Shown here piece after piece: positions 37,130-47,031 of a stretch of 64,000 bases of DNA. Origin of the DNA: Nostoc sp. LEGE 12450 (GTDB lineage Bacteria > Cyanobacteriota > Cyanobacteriia > Cyanobacteriales > Nostocaceae); contig NZ_JADEXU010000015.1 in assembly GCF_015206895.1 (NCBI RefSeq), positions 1 through 64,000 on the forward strand. Direction: 5' to 3'. The notes beneath the pieces were generated by a model. It did no database searches and had not been told where the DNA came from. It was given only the letters and a program-made list of their open reading frames with translations. The translations under genes were made by a program, and so were the position numbers. Positions within the stretch are counted from its first letter, which is position 1. Each line of letters opens with the position of its first letter.

Positions 37130-37891
37130 TTAATGCTCCTCATGTTCATCTCCGCCATGTCCCTCCATTGCCTCATGAATGTATGCTCCGGCTAGGGTGG
37201 CGAAAACCAGGGCTTGAATGGCACTGGTAAATAAACCCAAGGCCATTACAGGCAGAGGTACAAATAGAGGAACTAGCAGCACCAACACCGCAACTACCAA
37301 TTCATCCGCCAAAATATTACCAAATAGCCGGAAGCTTAGGGAGAGGGGCTTGGTGAAATCTTCGAGAATTGCGATCGGCAACAAAACGGGTGTTGGCTCT
37401 ATATATTTCTTAAAGTAGCCTAAACCCCGTTTGCTAAAACCTGCGTAAAAGTACGCTAAGGAAGTTAGCAGTGCTAATGCAACAGTCGTATTGATGTCAT
37501 TGGTGGGAGCTGCCAATTCGCCCGAAGGTAGCTTAATGAGCTTCCAGGGAATTAGCGCACCTGACCAGTTCGATACGAAAATAAACAAGAACAATGTGCC
37601 AATAAATGGCACCCAAGGGCGGTACTCTTTCTCACCAAGTTGGTTTTTGGCCAAATCACGAATAAATTCTAGGGCGTATTCCATCAAATTCTGGATGCCC
37701 TTGGGAATTCTTTGTGCGTTGCGAGTAGCAGCTATTGAAGCCACTACTAAAATGCTAATCACAAACCATGAGGTGAGAAAAACTTGCCCATGAATTTTAA
37801 GATTGCCCAACTGCCAGTAGAAATGATGACCTACTTCTAATTCGGCGAGGGGAAAAGAATTAAAGGCGTTTAAGACACTAAGCATTTGCAT
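37130..37891 (-). CDS. atpB: ATP synthase F0 subunit a
   Basis: Stator membrane subunit with the proton half-channels (cyanobacterial name atpI), 253 aa. It has about five membrane helices. The essential Arg lies in [18 protein letters not shown] (about 183-200), and the final helix contains [18 protein letters not shown]. The His-rich C-terminus ([10 protein letters not shown]) is common in cyanobacteria. Confidence 0.97.
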   Translation of the reverse strand: MQMLSVLNAFNSFPLAELEVGHHFYWQLGNLKIHGQVFLTSWFVISILVVASIAATRNAQRIPKGIQNLMEYALEFIRDLAKNQLGEKEYRPWVPFIGTLFLFIFVSNWSGALIPWKLIKLPSGELAAPTNDINTTVALALLTSLAYFYAGFSKRGLGYFKKYIEPTPVLLPIAILEDFTKPLSLSFRLFGNILADELVVAVLVLLVPLFVPLPVMALGLFTSAIQALVFATLAGAYIHEAMEGHGGDEHEEH

Positions 37892-37952
37892 TCTTCAAGC
37901 ATTTTCCCCAACGATCGAGGATGGGATTACTATCTTTGTGAGCCTGAACTTT

Positions 37953-38435
37953 TTAAGAATCAGGAAGGAACGCAATTTGCACCATATAGACGAGGAGCGT
38001 GGCTTTGTAAGTTAGAAATCCCAAAAATATGGGCAAAATCTGTAGCTCACGCCATTGAGTTGCTACGATCATGACTCCCATAAATAGAGCAAAACGAGTT
38101 TTGCTCAAACTAGTTTTTTCACTACCAAGTTGCTCAACGTCTCTAGCCAACATTTTTAAGTAAACCACACCTGTACACGCCCCAATTAAATAATTTAGGG
38201 CAATGTTTAAGGAATAAAAAATCCACACAGAGATAAAAATAACCCCCGTCAAGACAAGCGTGATTACCAACAATCGCTGGAAGAGTTGATAAAACTCTCG
38301 CATAGAGTTACCTGATTCTGTGTCTCCAGAATCAGTTTTAGCATCTTGTTGCGTTGTCGGAGTGGGCGCAATTGATTCGTCTGACAAGCTCACGAGACTT
38401 GAAACCAGTACAGTTAAATTATGATGACTGCACAT
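37953..38435 (-). CDS. ATP synthase subunit I (Atp1)
   Basis: First gene of the atp operon, a small membrane protein thought to help assemble the c-ring. 160 aa as drawn, with about four membrane helices from residue 50 on ([74 protein letters not shown]). The first 20 residues ([13 protein letters not shown]) may not be translated: a GTG 14 codons in gives [12 protein letters not shown], a more usual start. It precedes subunit a by 61 bp. Confidence 0.85.
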   Translation of the reverse strand: MCSHHNLTVLVSSLVSLSDESIAPTPTTQQDAKTDSGDTESGNSMREFYQLFQRLLVITLVLTGVIFISVWIFYSLNIALNYLIGACTGVVYLKMLARDVEQLGSEKTSLSKTRFALFMGVMIVATQWRELQILPIFLGFLTYKATLLVYMVQIAFLPDS

Positions 38436-38488
38436 TCAGTCAGCTGAATCATATCACGATCCGGTAACAATACTTTAGGAAAAAACAA

Positions 38489-38740
38489 TTAACTTCTTGG
38501 CAACGTTACACAGTCAGTAAAATCGCGCTTCCAGAAGCGAGAGAGCGGCTGATGATGTAAAAGACTGTGTGGGTGAATAATCAAATTATCGTTGCCGAAA
38601 AATTCAAAATTTCTTCCAATTCCAGCTTTTTTGAGTAGATTATTGTCCTCCAAAGTCGTTACATAGCATCTTGGTGTTTGAAGTAATTGGGTGTCAATAA
38701 AATCAACTGGTGCTTGAGGAGTGTATGGGCGTACCGCAAA
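38489..38740 (-). pseudogene. Orphan coding remnant without start codon
   Basis: The minus-strand frame between TGA (38743-38741) and TAA (38491-38489) is open for 83 codons and reads like real protein. It includes YTPQAPVDFIDTQLLQTPRC, LEDNNLLKKAGIGRNFEFFG, NDNLIIHPHSLLHHQ and PLSRFWKRDF. No ATG or plausible GTG lies near its beginning. It may be the 3' end of a gene whose 5' part was lost or frameshifted, or use a rare start. Family not recognised. Confidence 0.4.
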
Positions 38741-38942
38741 TCAGTAATCGGAGAGTAGCGGCTTGTCATTAAGCAGCGCACCACTGCTGAATTTCAAAAA
38801 ACTCCAACTTTTGGGATTTAGAATACCCGTTTGTTGGGCACTTTCCTAATCTACATTAATTTATCAAAAGTGGTGATGGGCGATCGCTCATCACCATAAG
38901 TATAAATTGCTTTTATTAAGCCAGTGTTGAATTGGAGTGCGA

Positions 38943-40124
38943 TTAAGCAGGTGCTAATAATATCAGTTGCTGCTGAAGAAGTTTTCTTACTTCATCTAAT
39001 CCCAGTTGCACATCAGCCAAAATCTCTGCAACCGTTGAATTCGCATCACACTTTTGCATAAATTCAAACTCTGGTTCAGATAAATTAACAATTTGGTAAT
39101 TGTAATTAAAAAAGCATTGACTGGGAAATCCTTCAATACAAGGATTAAGTTCGGGAATCGCTGCTAATAAAGCTTTGTCGTCTAACCAGTCAGTTTTTAC
39201 TAAGGGAGGACGGCCAAGGAAAAACTCGTAATGAGTTACTTCTGGATCTAGTAATTCTATCAGGCGATAAAGCTGGCGATCGCTCAATCCTTTTGCTCGT
39301 TCAACTAACTCTGGTGCTTTGCCCAAAAGTCTCTCCAAATCCCAGAAACTCGGATTCGAAAAACCAATAAACTCCAATCCCGAAGCATCAATTAATTCAA
39401 ACAGCGTCTCAATGTTGTAGTCAATTTCTTGGGGATGAACGTACATATCGGCAAAGTGTTCATCCTTGTGGTTTTCTAATGACCAACGCTGCTTTTCGTA
39501 TTTGACAATTCGGTTATTTTCTGGTAGGGAAGCAAAAATTTGCCGTCCGACTTGGACACCATCGCGGTAGTCGCCTTTTTTGTCACCTTGCAGAAGTGCG
39601 ATCGCTTTTTGCATGAGTTGAATTTCCCAGCGTCCCAACTCTCCATACACAAAAATGTGCATTAAGCCGCCTGGGGCTAACTTCTGCGCCAAAGCTTGAA
39701 TACCGCGAATCGGATCGGAGGTATGGTGCAAAACGCCAACACAGTTAATTAAATCAAACTCACCCGATAACTGTTCCACATCAAACAAGCTGAGGTGATG
39801 AAACTCAACACGGTTAGCACCAGAACGTTGACAACGTTCTTTTGCTACATCCAAAGCCCCAGTACTGAGATCAATTCCCACAACAGAAGCCTGGGGATTG
39901 AGATGAACCAGGTACTCTGTACTTACCCCTGTACCGCAACCTGCATCTAAAATCCGAATATCTTGCCTTTGGGGTTTTTGACCTGTGCAAAAATTATGAG
40001 CAGCTAGCCAGTTCCAGCGCCAGTTATAGCCTGGAGGTGGTTCATCCAACAAGGCTTCCGGCGGAAAGGGATAGGTATTGTAGAGTTTGGCAACAGCAGC
40101 ACTAACAGTTTGGGAATCGGACAT
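38943..40124 (-). CDS. SAM-dependent methyltransferase with extra C-terminal domain
   Basis: A 393-aa protein. The N-terminal class I methyltransferase domain begins with VAKLYNTYPFPPEALL (about 12-27), a signature of a cyanobacterial/proteobacterial methyltransferase group. SAM motif I is ILDAGCGTGVSTEYL (58-72), the acidic strand is VVGIDLS, and motif IV is FDLINCVGVLHHTSDP. The last 170 residues are outside the catalytic fold and end in a winged-helix-like stretch (NSTVAEILADVQLGLDEVRKL), similar to the domain added in peptide or tRNA methyltransferases. Substrate unknown. Monocistronic. Confidence 0.85.
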   Translation of the reverse strand: MSDSQTVSAAVAKLYNTYPFPPEALLDEPPPGYNWRWNWLAAHNFCTGQKPQRQDIRILDAGCGTGVSTEYLVHLNPQASVVGIDLSTGALDVAKERCQRSGANRVEFHHLSLFDVEQLSGEFDLINCVGVLHHTSDPIRGIQALAQKLAPGGLMHIFVYGELGRWEIQLMQKAIALLQGDKKGDYRDGVQVGRQIFASLPENNRIVKYEKQRWSLENHKDEHFADMYVHPQEIDYNIETLFELIDASGLEFIGFSNPSFWDLERLLGKAPELVERAKGLSDRQLYRLIELLDPEVTHYEFFLGRPPLVKTDWLDDKALLAAIPELNPCIEGFPSQCFFNYNYQIVNLSEPEFEFMQKCDANSTVAEILADVQLGLDEVRKLLQQQLILLAPA

Positions 40125-40571
40125 GATGAGGAATAACGCAGCATTTCTGAGTTTAACGGATAGTGGATGATTAGAGCAAAGATTACTATTGCTTATTTTC
40201 TACTACTTATCCAACAGCAAAGTCAGTAAATTCGCGTTTATAAGGAGCATGAAATTGGTTTTTGTGCTGCTAATAGTCTGTATGCTCATAATCTACAAAG
40301 TAATATCTTTGCTCAAGCTGAACCGACATACTGGAAATTTTTCCAACTAGATTCATGAAATTTTTATTCTTAAAGTTTTATATGGGTTACAACTCATAAC
40401 CTTATATTTAAGTTTTTTCCAGATTTGATAATAAGGCAAAAGTGTTGAATGTGAGCTTAACAGATTGAAATTGTATGGATATCTTATCTTAAGACAAGCA
40501 CGCTTTTTGCTGACTATAAACCTTTAATAATTTACACTACCTTACTTATCTATGGTTTTATTTTTATCATA
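40125..40571. other. Divergent intergenic region with a possible micro-ORF
   Basis: 447 bp between the methyltransferase (minus) and comB-like (plus). Apart from the 33-codon frame at 40249-40350, no gene is seen. Confidence 0.4.
40249..40350 (+). CDS. Possible 33-aa single-helix membrane peptide
   Basis: ATG at 40249 directly follows AAGGAGC. The frame encodes MKLVFVLLIVCMLIIYKVIS then LLKLNRHTGNFSN. It has one strong hydrophobic helix with a basic tail, like many bacterial micro-proteins. The Shine-Dalgarno is almost touching the ATG, which weakens the case. Chance is a real alternative. Confidence 0.28.
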   Translation: MKLVFVLLIVCMLIIYKVISLLKLNRHTGNFSN

Positions 40572-40592
40572 TTGTCTTTTGCGATCGCTCCC

Positions 40593-41324
40593 ATGATTTA
40601 CAACCAATCAGAGTTTAATTTACGTTGTGAATGGGGGCCACAAGGAGTTGCTGAACTCGCTCCCATCAGTGATGTAATTATAATAGTTGATGTTCTCTCT
40701 TTTTCTACCTGCGTGGAAATTGCCACAAATAAAGGCGCAATAATTTTTCCCTACGCATATAGAGATGAATCAGCCATAGATTATGCCAAGTCAGTACAAG
40801 CAGAATTGGCAAGTCATAGACAACGTTGGACTACAACTGGATATTCTCTCTCGCCAAAATCGGTAGCTGAAATTCCTGCTGGAACCAGACTAGTTTTACC
40901 ATCACCTAATGGTTCATTTCTGACTTTACATACAGGAAATACACCAACTTTGGCTGGTTGCTTGCGAAATTGCCAAGCTGTAGCGCAATTTGCTCAAAAA
41001 TATGGCGACAAAATCGCTGTAATTCCTGCCGGTGAGAGGTGGAAAGAAGATGGTAGTTTACGTCCTGCATTTGAAGATTTAATTGGTGCTGGGGCAATTA
41101 TTAGTTATTTAGATGGCAGTCTATCACCAGAAGCTGAAGTGGCTGTGGCAACATTTCAAGCTTTCCAGCAGGATTTACTGGGGTACTTGAAAAAATGCAG
41201 TTCGGGTAAAGAGTTGATTGAAAAAGGCTTTGAGCCAGATGTTGAATTCTCAGCCGCCTTTAACATAAGTAATTGCGTGCCTTTATTTAAAAATAATGCC
41301 TATCTAAACGTGGAAATTTTTTGA
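40593..41324 (+). CDS. 2-phosphosulfolactate phosphatase family protein (ComB-like)
   Basis: 243-aa protein of the ComB family, Mg-dependent acid phosphatases first described in coenzyme M synthesis of methanogens. Family blocks present are FNLRCEWGPQG (about 8-18), VIIIVDVLSFSTCVEIA (32-48), LPSPNGSFLTL (109-119), LAGCLRNCQAVA (127-138) and IPAGERWKEDGSLRPAFEDLIGAGAI (155-180). Cyanobacteria lack coenzyme M, so the physiological substrate is unknown. ATG at 40593 is preferred to a TTG at 40572 because the family start MIYNQSEFNLRCEWG fits. Confidence 0.88.
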   Translation: MIYNQSEFNLRCEWGPQGVAELAPISDVIIIVDVLSFSTCVEIATNKGAIIFPYAYRDESAIDYAKSVQAELASHRQRWTTTGYSLSPKSVAEIPAGTRLVLPSPNGSFLTLHTGNTPTLAGCLRNCQAVAQFAQKYGDKIAVIPAGERWKEDGSLRPAFEDLIGAGAIISYLDGSLSPEAEVAVATFQAFQQDLLGYLKKCSSGKELIEKGFEPDVEFSAAFNISNCVPLFKNNAYLNVEIF

Positions 41325-41412
41325 TTGAGCCAATTATAGGGACACTATATGAGCCGTCGAATTCATGTTATCTAAATTCCAAAAACAAGGTTAATTAGGT
41401 GCCAAGTTTTAA

Positions 41413-42429
41413 TTATGCGTATGCCATATTTAGATGCCTTTGTCTTGCCAAGTTACTCTTATGTTTTTCCCAAGTAATAGTTGTGTCGATAATTTCGTCT
41501 AAATCATTGTGCTTTGGTTGCCAACCCAAAACTCTACGGATTTTATCAGCACAAGCTGCAACACAGGCAGGATCGCCCGGACGACGTGGTGCGGCAATAA
41601 CGGGAAAATCGACACCAGAAATAGCCTTGACTCTCTCAATAACTTGTCGCACGCTGTAACCTTGCCCGTAACCGCAGTTGAAAATTTGGCTTTCACCTCT
41701 TTTGTCTAAGTAATCCAAAGCATCTAAATGAGCAGTCGCCAAATCCTCGACGTGGATATAGTCTCGGATTGCGGTTCCATCAGGCGTAGGAAAATCAGTA
41801 CCAAAAATTCGTACTTCTGGCTTACGCTTGAGTGCCGCATCACAAGCAGCCCGAATCAAGTGAGTGGCATTCGGTGACATTTGCCCCAATAGTCCACGTG
41901 GTTCAGAACCCGCTACGTTGAAGTAACGTAGAATTACGTAGCGCATTGAAGATGCTGCCGCATAGTCCTGGATCAGCCATTCACTCATCAACTTGGAACG
42001 TCCGTAAGGATTAATCGGCTGTGTAGGGTTCAACTCAGTAACAGGATTTTCTTCTACTTCCCCATACACTGCGGCTGTGCTGGAGAAAATGAACTTGTTA
42101 ACACCCATTACGCTACAGCAGCGCAGCAAATTTAAAGTGTTGCGGGTGTTGTTCGCATAGTAATCGAGTGGATGAGCTACTGATTCTGGAACAATCAGAC
42201 TAGCGGCAAAGTGTAAGACTGCGCTGAATTCATGCTGGGCAAAAACTTGATAAAGATGCCCGGTGTCTACTAAATCCCCAATAATTAATTTCCCGTGTAG
42301 TACGGATGCTGGTGAACTTGTAGAGCAGTTGTCGTAAACCACGACATCATAACCAGCTTCCCCCAATTGACGAACTACATGGGAGCCAATGTAACCAGCA
42401 CCGCCAGTTACCAATATTTTCTTTTTCAT
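41413..42429 (-). CDS. galE: UDP-glucose 4-epimerase
   Basis: Interconverts UDP-glucose and UDP-galactose, supplying sugar nucleotides for the polysaccharide locus beside it. 338 aa. NAD-binding motif GGAGYIGSHVVRQL (9-22). The catalytic S-x24-Y-x3-K is SSTAAVYGE (116-124) with Tyr in NPYGRSKLMSE (146-156). FNCGYGQGYSVRQVI lies in the C-terminal sugar-binding part. ATG at 42429 has an AAGGA upstream. The gene is 10 bp after the sugar transferase gene, so the two form an operon. Confidence 0.96.
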   Translation of the reverse strand: MKKKILVTGGAGYIGSHVVRQLGEAGYDVVVYDNCSTSSPASVLHGKLIIGDLVDTGHLYQVFAQHEFSAVLHFAASLIVPESVAHPLDYYANNTRNTLNLLRCCSVMGVNKFIFSSTAAVYGEVEENPVTELNPTQPINPYGRSKLMSEWLIQDYAAASSMRYVILRYFNVAGSEPRGLLGQMSPNATHLIRAACDAALKRKPEVRIFGTDFPTPDGTAIRDYIHVEDLATAHLDALDYLDKRGESQIFNCGYGQGYSVRQVIERVKAISGVDFPVIAAPRRPGDPACVAACADKIRRVLGWQPKHNDLDEIIDTTITWEKHKSNLARQRHLNMAYA

Positions 42430-42439
42430 TTCTTTTTCC

Positions 42440-43852
42440 TTATCTACCTTTACCTAACAAAACAACTCGAATCGTTTTGAAGGCGATCGCTAAATCCAAC
42501 CAAATGGAATAATTTTTGATGTAATACAGATCGTAAGAAAGCTTTTCGTAAGCATCTTCGATAGATGCTCCGTATGGATACATAACCTGTGCCCAGCCTG
42601 TAATTCCCGGTTTGACCAGATAGCGGACTTCATAGTAGGGAATCGCTTCTTTAAGTTTGACATCAAATTCTGGCCGTTCTGGACGAGGCCCAATCAGACT
42701 CATTTCACCCTGTAAGACGTTCCATATTTGGGGTAATTCATCAATACGCAACAAACGTAGCCAGTATCCGATTCTGGTGATCCGTGGATCGCGTTGACTT
42801 GCCCACTGCGCCCCAGACTTCTCTGCATCTTGATACATGGAGCGAAATTTATAAACTCTAAATGGTTTACCGTACAACCCACTTCGCTGCTGACTGTACA
42901 ATACTGGGCCAGGACTATCTAATCTAATTAGTAATGCAACCAACAACAGAAGTGGTGCAACTAATACTAGTAAAAAGAGGATCAATATGAGATCGATAAC
43001 TCGCTTCAGTTTCATACTGAAGTAACCAGGCATTAGGTTAAAACCATCGCTAAAAGCCAACCATTTGTCTTGTAGCAGCGATGAAGGAAGTTTATACCAA
43101 AATGTTTGGTAAACATCCGGCAATGTGTAAACCGGAATTCCTCGCAATCGCATCTGCATTAACTGTTGTGCTTGAGATTTGGAAAAATTTATCTGGCCTG
43201 TAACTATAACCCCAGACCAAGATTCTTGACTCCATTGCAACAAATCGCTCAGATTTCCCTGATAACTCAGATTGCTTTTTGGTAAGTCTATGGTTGTTTG
43301 ATTTTCTTCTGCTAGAACAGTCAACTTTCCTAAAGGATTAAGTACCAGCAATTTCTGTGCAAATTTAATGGCATTATCCTCTGCTCCTAGTATCAACCAT
43401 CGACTTTTCAGAGCGTGCGATCGCACCCATTTCACTGCTACTACGCGCAATATTACTGCCCAAATGGTAAAGATCCCGATGCTAGGTAAGAAGACGCTCC
43501 GCCACGATATTGGGTTATGTTTGCCAATACCTGACAAGTAAATTAGGGCAGAAATAAAGAATGCGATCGCAATGTTACAAACAATAATTCGAGCAGGCGC
43601 TCTTAAACCTGCAATTTGCCGATCTGGATGGTACGCATCTGCTAAATAAAGCGCTGCAAGTGTCATGCAGACAAATCCGTAAGGCAATGGATTGAGCCAA
43701 TGTAAGGGTTGATCTAAACGCAACCATTGTGCGATCGCTAAACAAACGAGCAACCCAAGAATATCCCCTAACAAGAGCAATATCGGTAGGCTGCGGATTA
43801 TGTTGGGCAACCTAGTATTGGCAGGAGAACTGACATAACTTGTAAGAGTCAT
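42440..43852 (-). CDS. Exopolysaccharide initiating sugar transferase (WbaP/WcaJ-type)
   Basis: Transfers the first sugar-phosphate to undecaprenyl phosphate at the inner membrane. The 470-aa protein has four or five N-terminal membrane helices, a nucleotide-binding-like middle (RWLILGAEDNAIKFAQKL), one more helix (VIDLILILFLLVLVAPLLLL) and the C-terminal bacterial sugar transferase domain. That domain shows PVLYSQQRSGLYGKPFRVYKFRSM, with the DE pair in LRIDELPQIWNVLQGEMSLIGPRPERP and KPGITGWAQV. These are the catalytic hallmarks. It starts the galE operon and is divergent from the wzc-like gene across 890 bp. Confidence 0.94.
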   Translation of the reverse strand: MTLTSYVSSPANTRLPNIIRSLPILLLLGDILGLLVCLAIAQWLRLDQPLHWLNPLPYGFVCMTLAALYLADAYHPDRQIAGLRAPARIIVCNIAIAFFISALIYLSGIGKHNPISWRSVFLPSIGIFTIWAVILRVVAVKWVRSHALKSRWLILGAEDNAIKFAQKLLVLNPLGKLTVLAEENQTTIDLPKSNLSYQGNLSDLLQWSQESWSGVIVTGQINFSKSQAQQLMQMRLRGIPVYTLPDVYQTFWYKLPSSLLQDKWLAFSDGFNLMPGYFSMKLKRVIDLILILFLLVLVAPLLLLVALLIRLDSPGPVLYSQQRSGLYGKPFRVYKFRSMYQDAEKSGAQWASQRDPRITRIGYWLRLLRIDELPQIWNVLQGEMSLIGPRPERPEFDVKLKEAIPYYEVRYLVKPGITGWAQVMYPYGASIEDAYEKLSYDLYYIKNYSIWLDLAIAFKTIRVVLLGKGR

Positions 43853-44743
43853 TGATTTTTTGATTCTTCAGTATCCTGGTATTTATTTGTTAAAGGCAGC
43901 AAGAGATTTAAAGATGGTAGTATAAAGACTAGCTCTTTTGTTTCAAAGCATACATAGATAACAAACTTTTGTAATGCTCTGTTTTCCAAAAGAATTGGGT
44001 ATTGAATATTATGGACTGGAAGGGCAGTTGTCAGTGGGTTTACGTGGCATATATGTAATACATATATCTTACTAAGGTTAACTACCCAAGCTTTATATTT
44101 GCATGATGCCATGAATATCGTCAATATTAACTTGAAATTTAATTAACATAAATTTACTTAAAAATACGTATTGACATATAGATGCAATTTTGATAAAAAA
44201 TTGTTCATTATAGTAAAATACTGTTAAAAAATCAGTATAAAATATTGTAATTATTAAGGATATATTAATGTAATCTTCCCTGTTTGCAAGAGTTTGCGTT
44301 TTTATCAAGGTGTAAATACTAGTTAAGTCAATAACACCAGAGGAAGCAAAATTTTTACGTACTAATACTTGATAAATAAAAATTTTAAAACATATATACA
44401 ATAATATAGAAATTATCTAATTTAGCTTACGTAGTTTTATATACCCGTAGTAAAAGGTTATATGAAGGTTAAAGTTTTATTTAATTTAAATACTTGTGAA
44501 AGTAATATAAAATCTCAGAGAGAGAAAATTAAAAATACCTTGACATTTCGATAATGTTTCTGGGATAAAACTAAAAAGATGTAATAGAAAGGGAAATAAT
44601 CCAACAATTACAGAGAAACATTATGGTTTTTATACATGGTTTTTATAAAAAATTGTACTTAAGTATGTCCAAACAACTATCTTGGGCTATCAAAATTGTG
44701 AAGCAAAACTAGTTAAGTATTTCAGATATTCGCAATATATTCC
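43853..44743. other. 890-bp AT-rich divergent promoter region of the polysaccharide locus
   Basis: Separates the galE/sugar transferase operon from the wzc-like operon. Two minus-strand open frames here (43849-44124, 44093-44401) have the composition of AT-rich chance ORFs and are not called. An NtcA-type site lies at 44431-44444. Confidence 0.5.
44431..44444 (+). promoter_or_regulatory. Possible NtcA-binding site (GTA-N8-TAC)
   Basis: GTAGTTTTATATAC fits GTAN8TAC. A TAN3T (TAAAGT, 44470-44475) lies 25 nt later, slightly farther than the usual 20-24. It is about 300 bp upstream of the wzc-like gene. Such a short motif in AT-rich DNA can occur by chance. Confidence 0.28.
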
Positions 44744-46957
44744 ATGCCCTCTAACCAAGAAGACCAAAACTCCCTAGATTTGCAACAATACTCGCTGATT
44801 CTGAAAAGGCGTTGGCTAGTCATAGCTGCGGTGACTGCCTCAGTTTTTGGACTGTCAGCTTTAATTGCCATCAGACAAAAACCAATTTATGAAGCAGAAG
44901 GCAAGTTGCTCTTCAGCAAAACTGACCGTGTTTCTTCGCTGACAAGTCCCTCGGCACAAGTTGGAGAGTTGAGCAGTGTGACTCAACTCAGCAGCCCGTT
45001 GGATACAGAAGCAGAGGTAATTCGTTCTAACCCGATAGTTGAAAAAACTATCACTAGTCTCAACTTGCTAGGTAAGCAAGGAACACCCTTAGAAATAGAT
45101 GAGTTTCTCAAAAAAATCAAAATTAAGAGTGTCCGGGGTACAGATATTTTGGCGATTTCCTACAGCAGTAGCAATCCCAAAGAAGCCGCAGATGTTGTGA
45201 ATTTGCTGATGAGATATTACCTGGAGAATAATATTCGCATTAACCAAACCCAAGCGACAGTGGCACAGAAGTTTTTGACCAAGCAATTACCTGAAGTTGA
45301 AGCAAGGGTAGTCAAATCAGAGGCAGCTTTGCGTCGGTTTAAAGAAGAAAATCGGGTAATAGCCCTAGAGCAAGAAGCGGCAAAAGGAGTCGACAGACTC
45401 GCGGATTTATCAGACCAGATTACCCAAGCTCAGGCAAATTTAACGGATGCTGAAACTCGCTCACAACTTCTGGAACGTCAATTGAGATTGAATTCGCAGC
45501 AGGCTGTAGATATGGGAAATTTAACTCAATCAAAAGCTGTGCAGGAGGTATTAACAGAATACCAGCAGGTGCAAAATCAGTTAGCAGTAGAACAGACTCG
45601 CTATACAGACAAACATCCTGCGATCGCTAATTTATTAGCAAAAGAAGTAGCCCTGAAAAAGCAGCTAGAGACTCGAATTTTTGAGAATGCAGGCAGAGAA
45701 AAATCTGTACCGGCGCAGAATTTAGGGATGGGAGAACTCAAGCAGACCCTACTGGCCCAACTGGTACAGTCGGATGTAGAACGGTCAGCATTAGCTAATC
45801 GAGTTACAGTTTTGCAGAACGCATACGCAGTTTCCCAAAGACGATTGAGTGTCTTACCCCAACTGCAAGAAAAAGAGCAGCAGTTAGAGCGACAGTTGCA
45901 AGTAGCGAGGTCTACCTATGAAGAACTGCTGAAGCGATCGCAAGAAGTCGAAGTAGTAGTAAATCAGAATGTCGGTAACGCCAGGGTAGTATCCGCGGCT
46001 TTACTTCCTAAAAAAGCTGTTTCTCCCAAAATTGCCCTTTACCTGGCGCTAGGTGGATTTGTAGGAATTTTGCTGGGTGTAGGGTTAGCTCTGATGTTAG
46101 AGGCTATGGATCAATCCCTCAAAACTCTTGAGCAAGCCCAGCAGTTATTAGGTTATCCTTTACTCGGTACGATTCCTCACTTGGGTCAAAAAGCTAAAAA
46201 TGGTGGGGAAGCTTTAGTTGAACTGCCGGTGAGAGATAATCCATATTCGGGAGCAAGTTCAGCCTTTGAGATGCTTCAGACGAACCTGGATTTTACCATC
46301 TCTGATAAACCACTAAAAGTAATTGCTGTAGTTAGTTCAACTCCAGGTGAAGGCAGATCATTTGTAGCAGCAAATCTGGCAGTAGCCAAGGCACACATGG
46401 GACGCAGAATCTTATTAGTAGATGCGGATATGCGTCACTCATGCCAACAGGAAATCTGGAAATTATCTAACTCAGGCGGACTAAGTAATATTTTAGTTGG
46501 TCAAGCTGAGTTTCGTAGCACCACCCAAGAAGTATTAGTTAACTTGGATCTATTAACGGCTGGGACAATTCCACCCAACCCCGCAGCATTGCTAGATTCA
46601 CAACGCATGGCTTTGTTAATTCAAGAGGCAGCTAAAGACTATGATTGCGTCATTATTGATACTCCTGCCTTGAGTTTGTTTGGTGATGCACTGATGCTAG
46701 GCAAGATGGCAGATGGGATATTACTGGTTGTACGTCCTGGAGTGCTTGATTGTGCTGTTGCTAAGAGTACGAAGATGATGCTTGAGCAAGCGCGATCGCG
46801 TGTTTTGGGAATGGTGATGAATGGAGTTACTGCTGATAGTGGTTTTAGTTACTACAGCCAGAAGGGTTATTACGACAAAAATAGTAGCGATGCCTACGGC
46901 GGCAAGCCACGGAATGGTAAGGGTGAACTGAAGTTTCCCAATATACGCATTTCCTAA
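44744..46957 (+). CDS. Polysaccharide co-polymerase / tyrosine autokinase (Wzc-like) with altered P-loop
   Basis: A 737-aa protein controlling polymer length and export. The N-terminal Wzz region has a membrane helix (about 27-44), the middle is a long periplasmic coiled-coil (residues about 180-400), a second helix is near 430-452, and a cytoplasmic BY-kinase domain follows. Walker A is GEGRS (535-539): Arg538 (AGA) stands where Lys is expected. Walker A' is ILLVDADMRHS and Walker B is CVIIDTPAL. The C-terminus has a Tyr cluster (FSYYSQKGYYDKNSSDAYGG). Kinase activity is doubtful with the Lys lost. First gene of the plus-strand polysaccharide operon. Confidence 0.92.
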   Translation: MPSNQEDQNSLDLQQYSLILKRRWLVIAAVTASVFGLSALIAIRQKPIYEAEGKLLFSKTDRVSSLTSPSAQVGELSSVTQLSSPLDTEAEVIRSNPIVEKTITSLNLLGKQGTPLEIDEFLKKIKIKSVRGTDILAISYSSSNPKEAADVVNLLMRYYLENNIRINQTQATVAQKFLTKQLPEVEARVVKSEAALRRFKEENRVIALEQEAAKGVDRLADLSDQITQAQANLTDAETRSQLLERQLRLNSQQAVDMGNLTQSKAVQEVLTEYQQVQNQLAVEQTRYTDKHPAIANLLAKEVALKKQLETRIFENAGREKSVPAQNLGMGELKQTLLAQLVQSDVERSALANRVTVLQNAYAVSQRRLSVLPQLQEKEQQLERQLQVARSTYEELLKRSQEVEVVVNQNVGNARVVSAALLPKKAVSPKIALYLALGGFVGILLGVGLALMLEAMDQSLKTLEQAQQLLGYPLLGTIPHLGQKAKNGGEALVELPVRDNPYSGASSAFEMLQTNLDFTISDKPLKVIAVVSSTPGEGRSFVAANLAVAKAHMGRRILLVDADMRHSCQQEIWKLSNSGGLSNILVGQAEFRSTTQEVLVNLDLLTAGTIPPNPAALLDSQRMALLIQEAAKDYDCVIIDTPALSLFGDALMLGKMADGILLVVRPGVLDCAVAKSTKMMLEQARSRVLGMVMNGVTADSGFSYYSQKGYYDKNSSDAYGGKPRNGKGELKFPNIRIS

Positions 46958-47031
46958 TCCCTTGATAGCAATTTAACTTAACTATTTTAGTATTTTTGCG
47001 GTAATGCTTGTATTAAAAGAGAATATTTTTG

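Noticed and set aside
43849-44401. Two overlapping minus-strand frames (91 and 102 codons) before the sugar transferase gene
   Set aside because: Composition (many Ile, Phe, Tyr, Leu and Lys) is what random AT-rich DNA gives; no ribosome-binding site or recognised motif.
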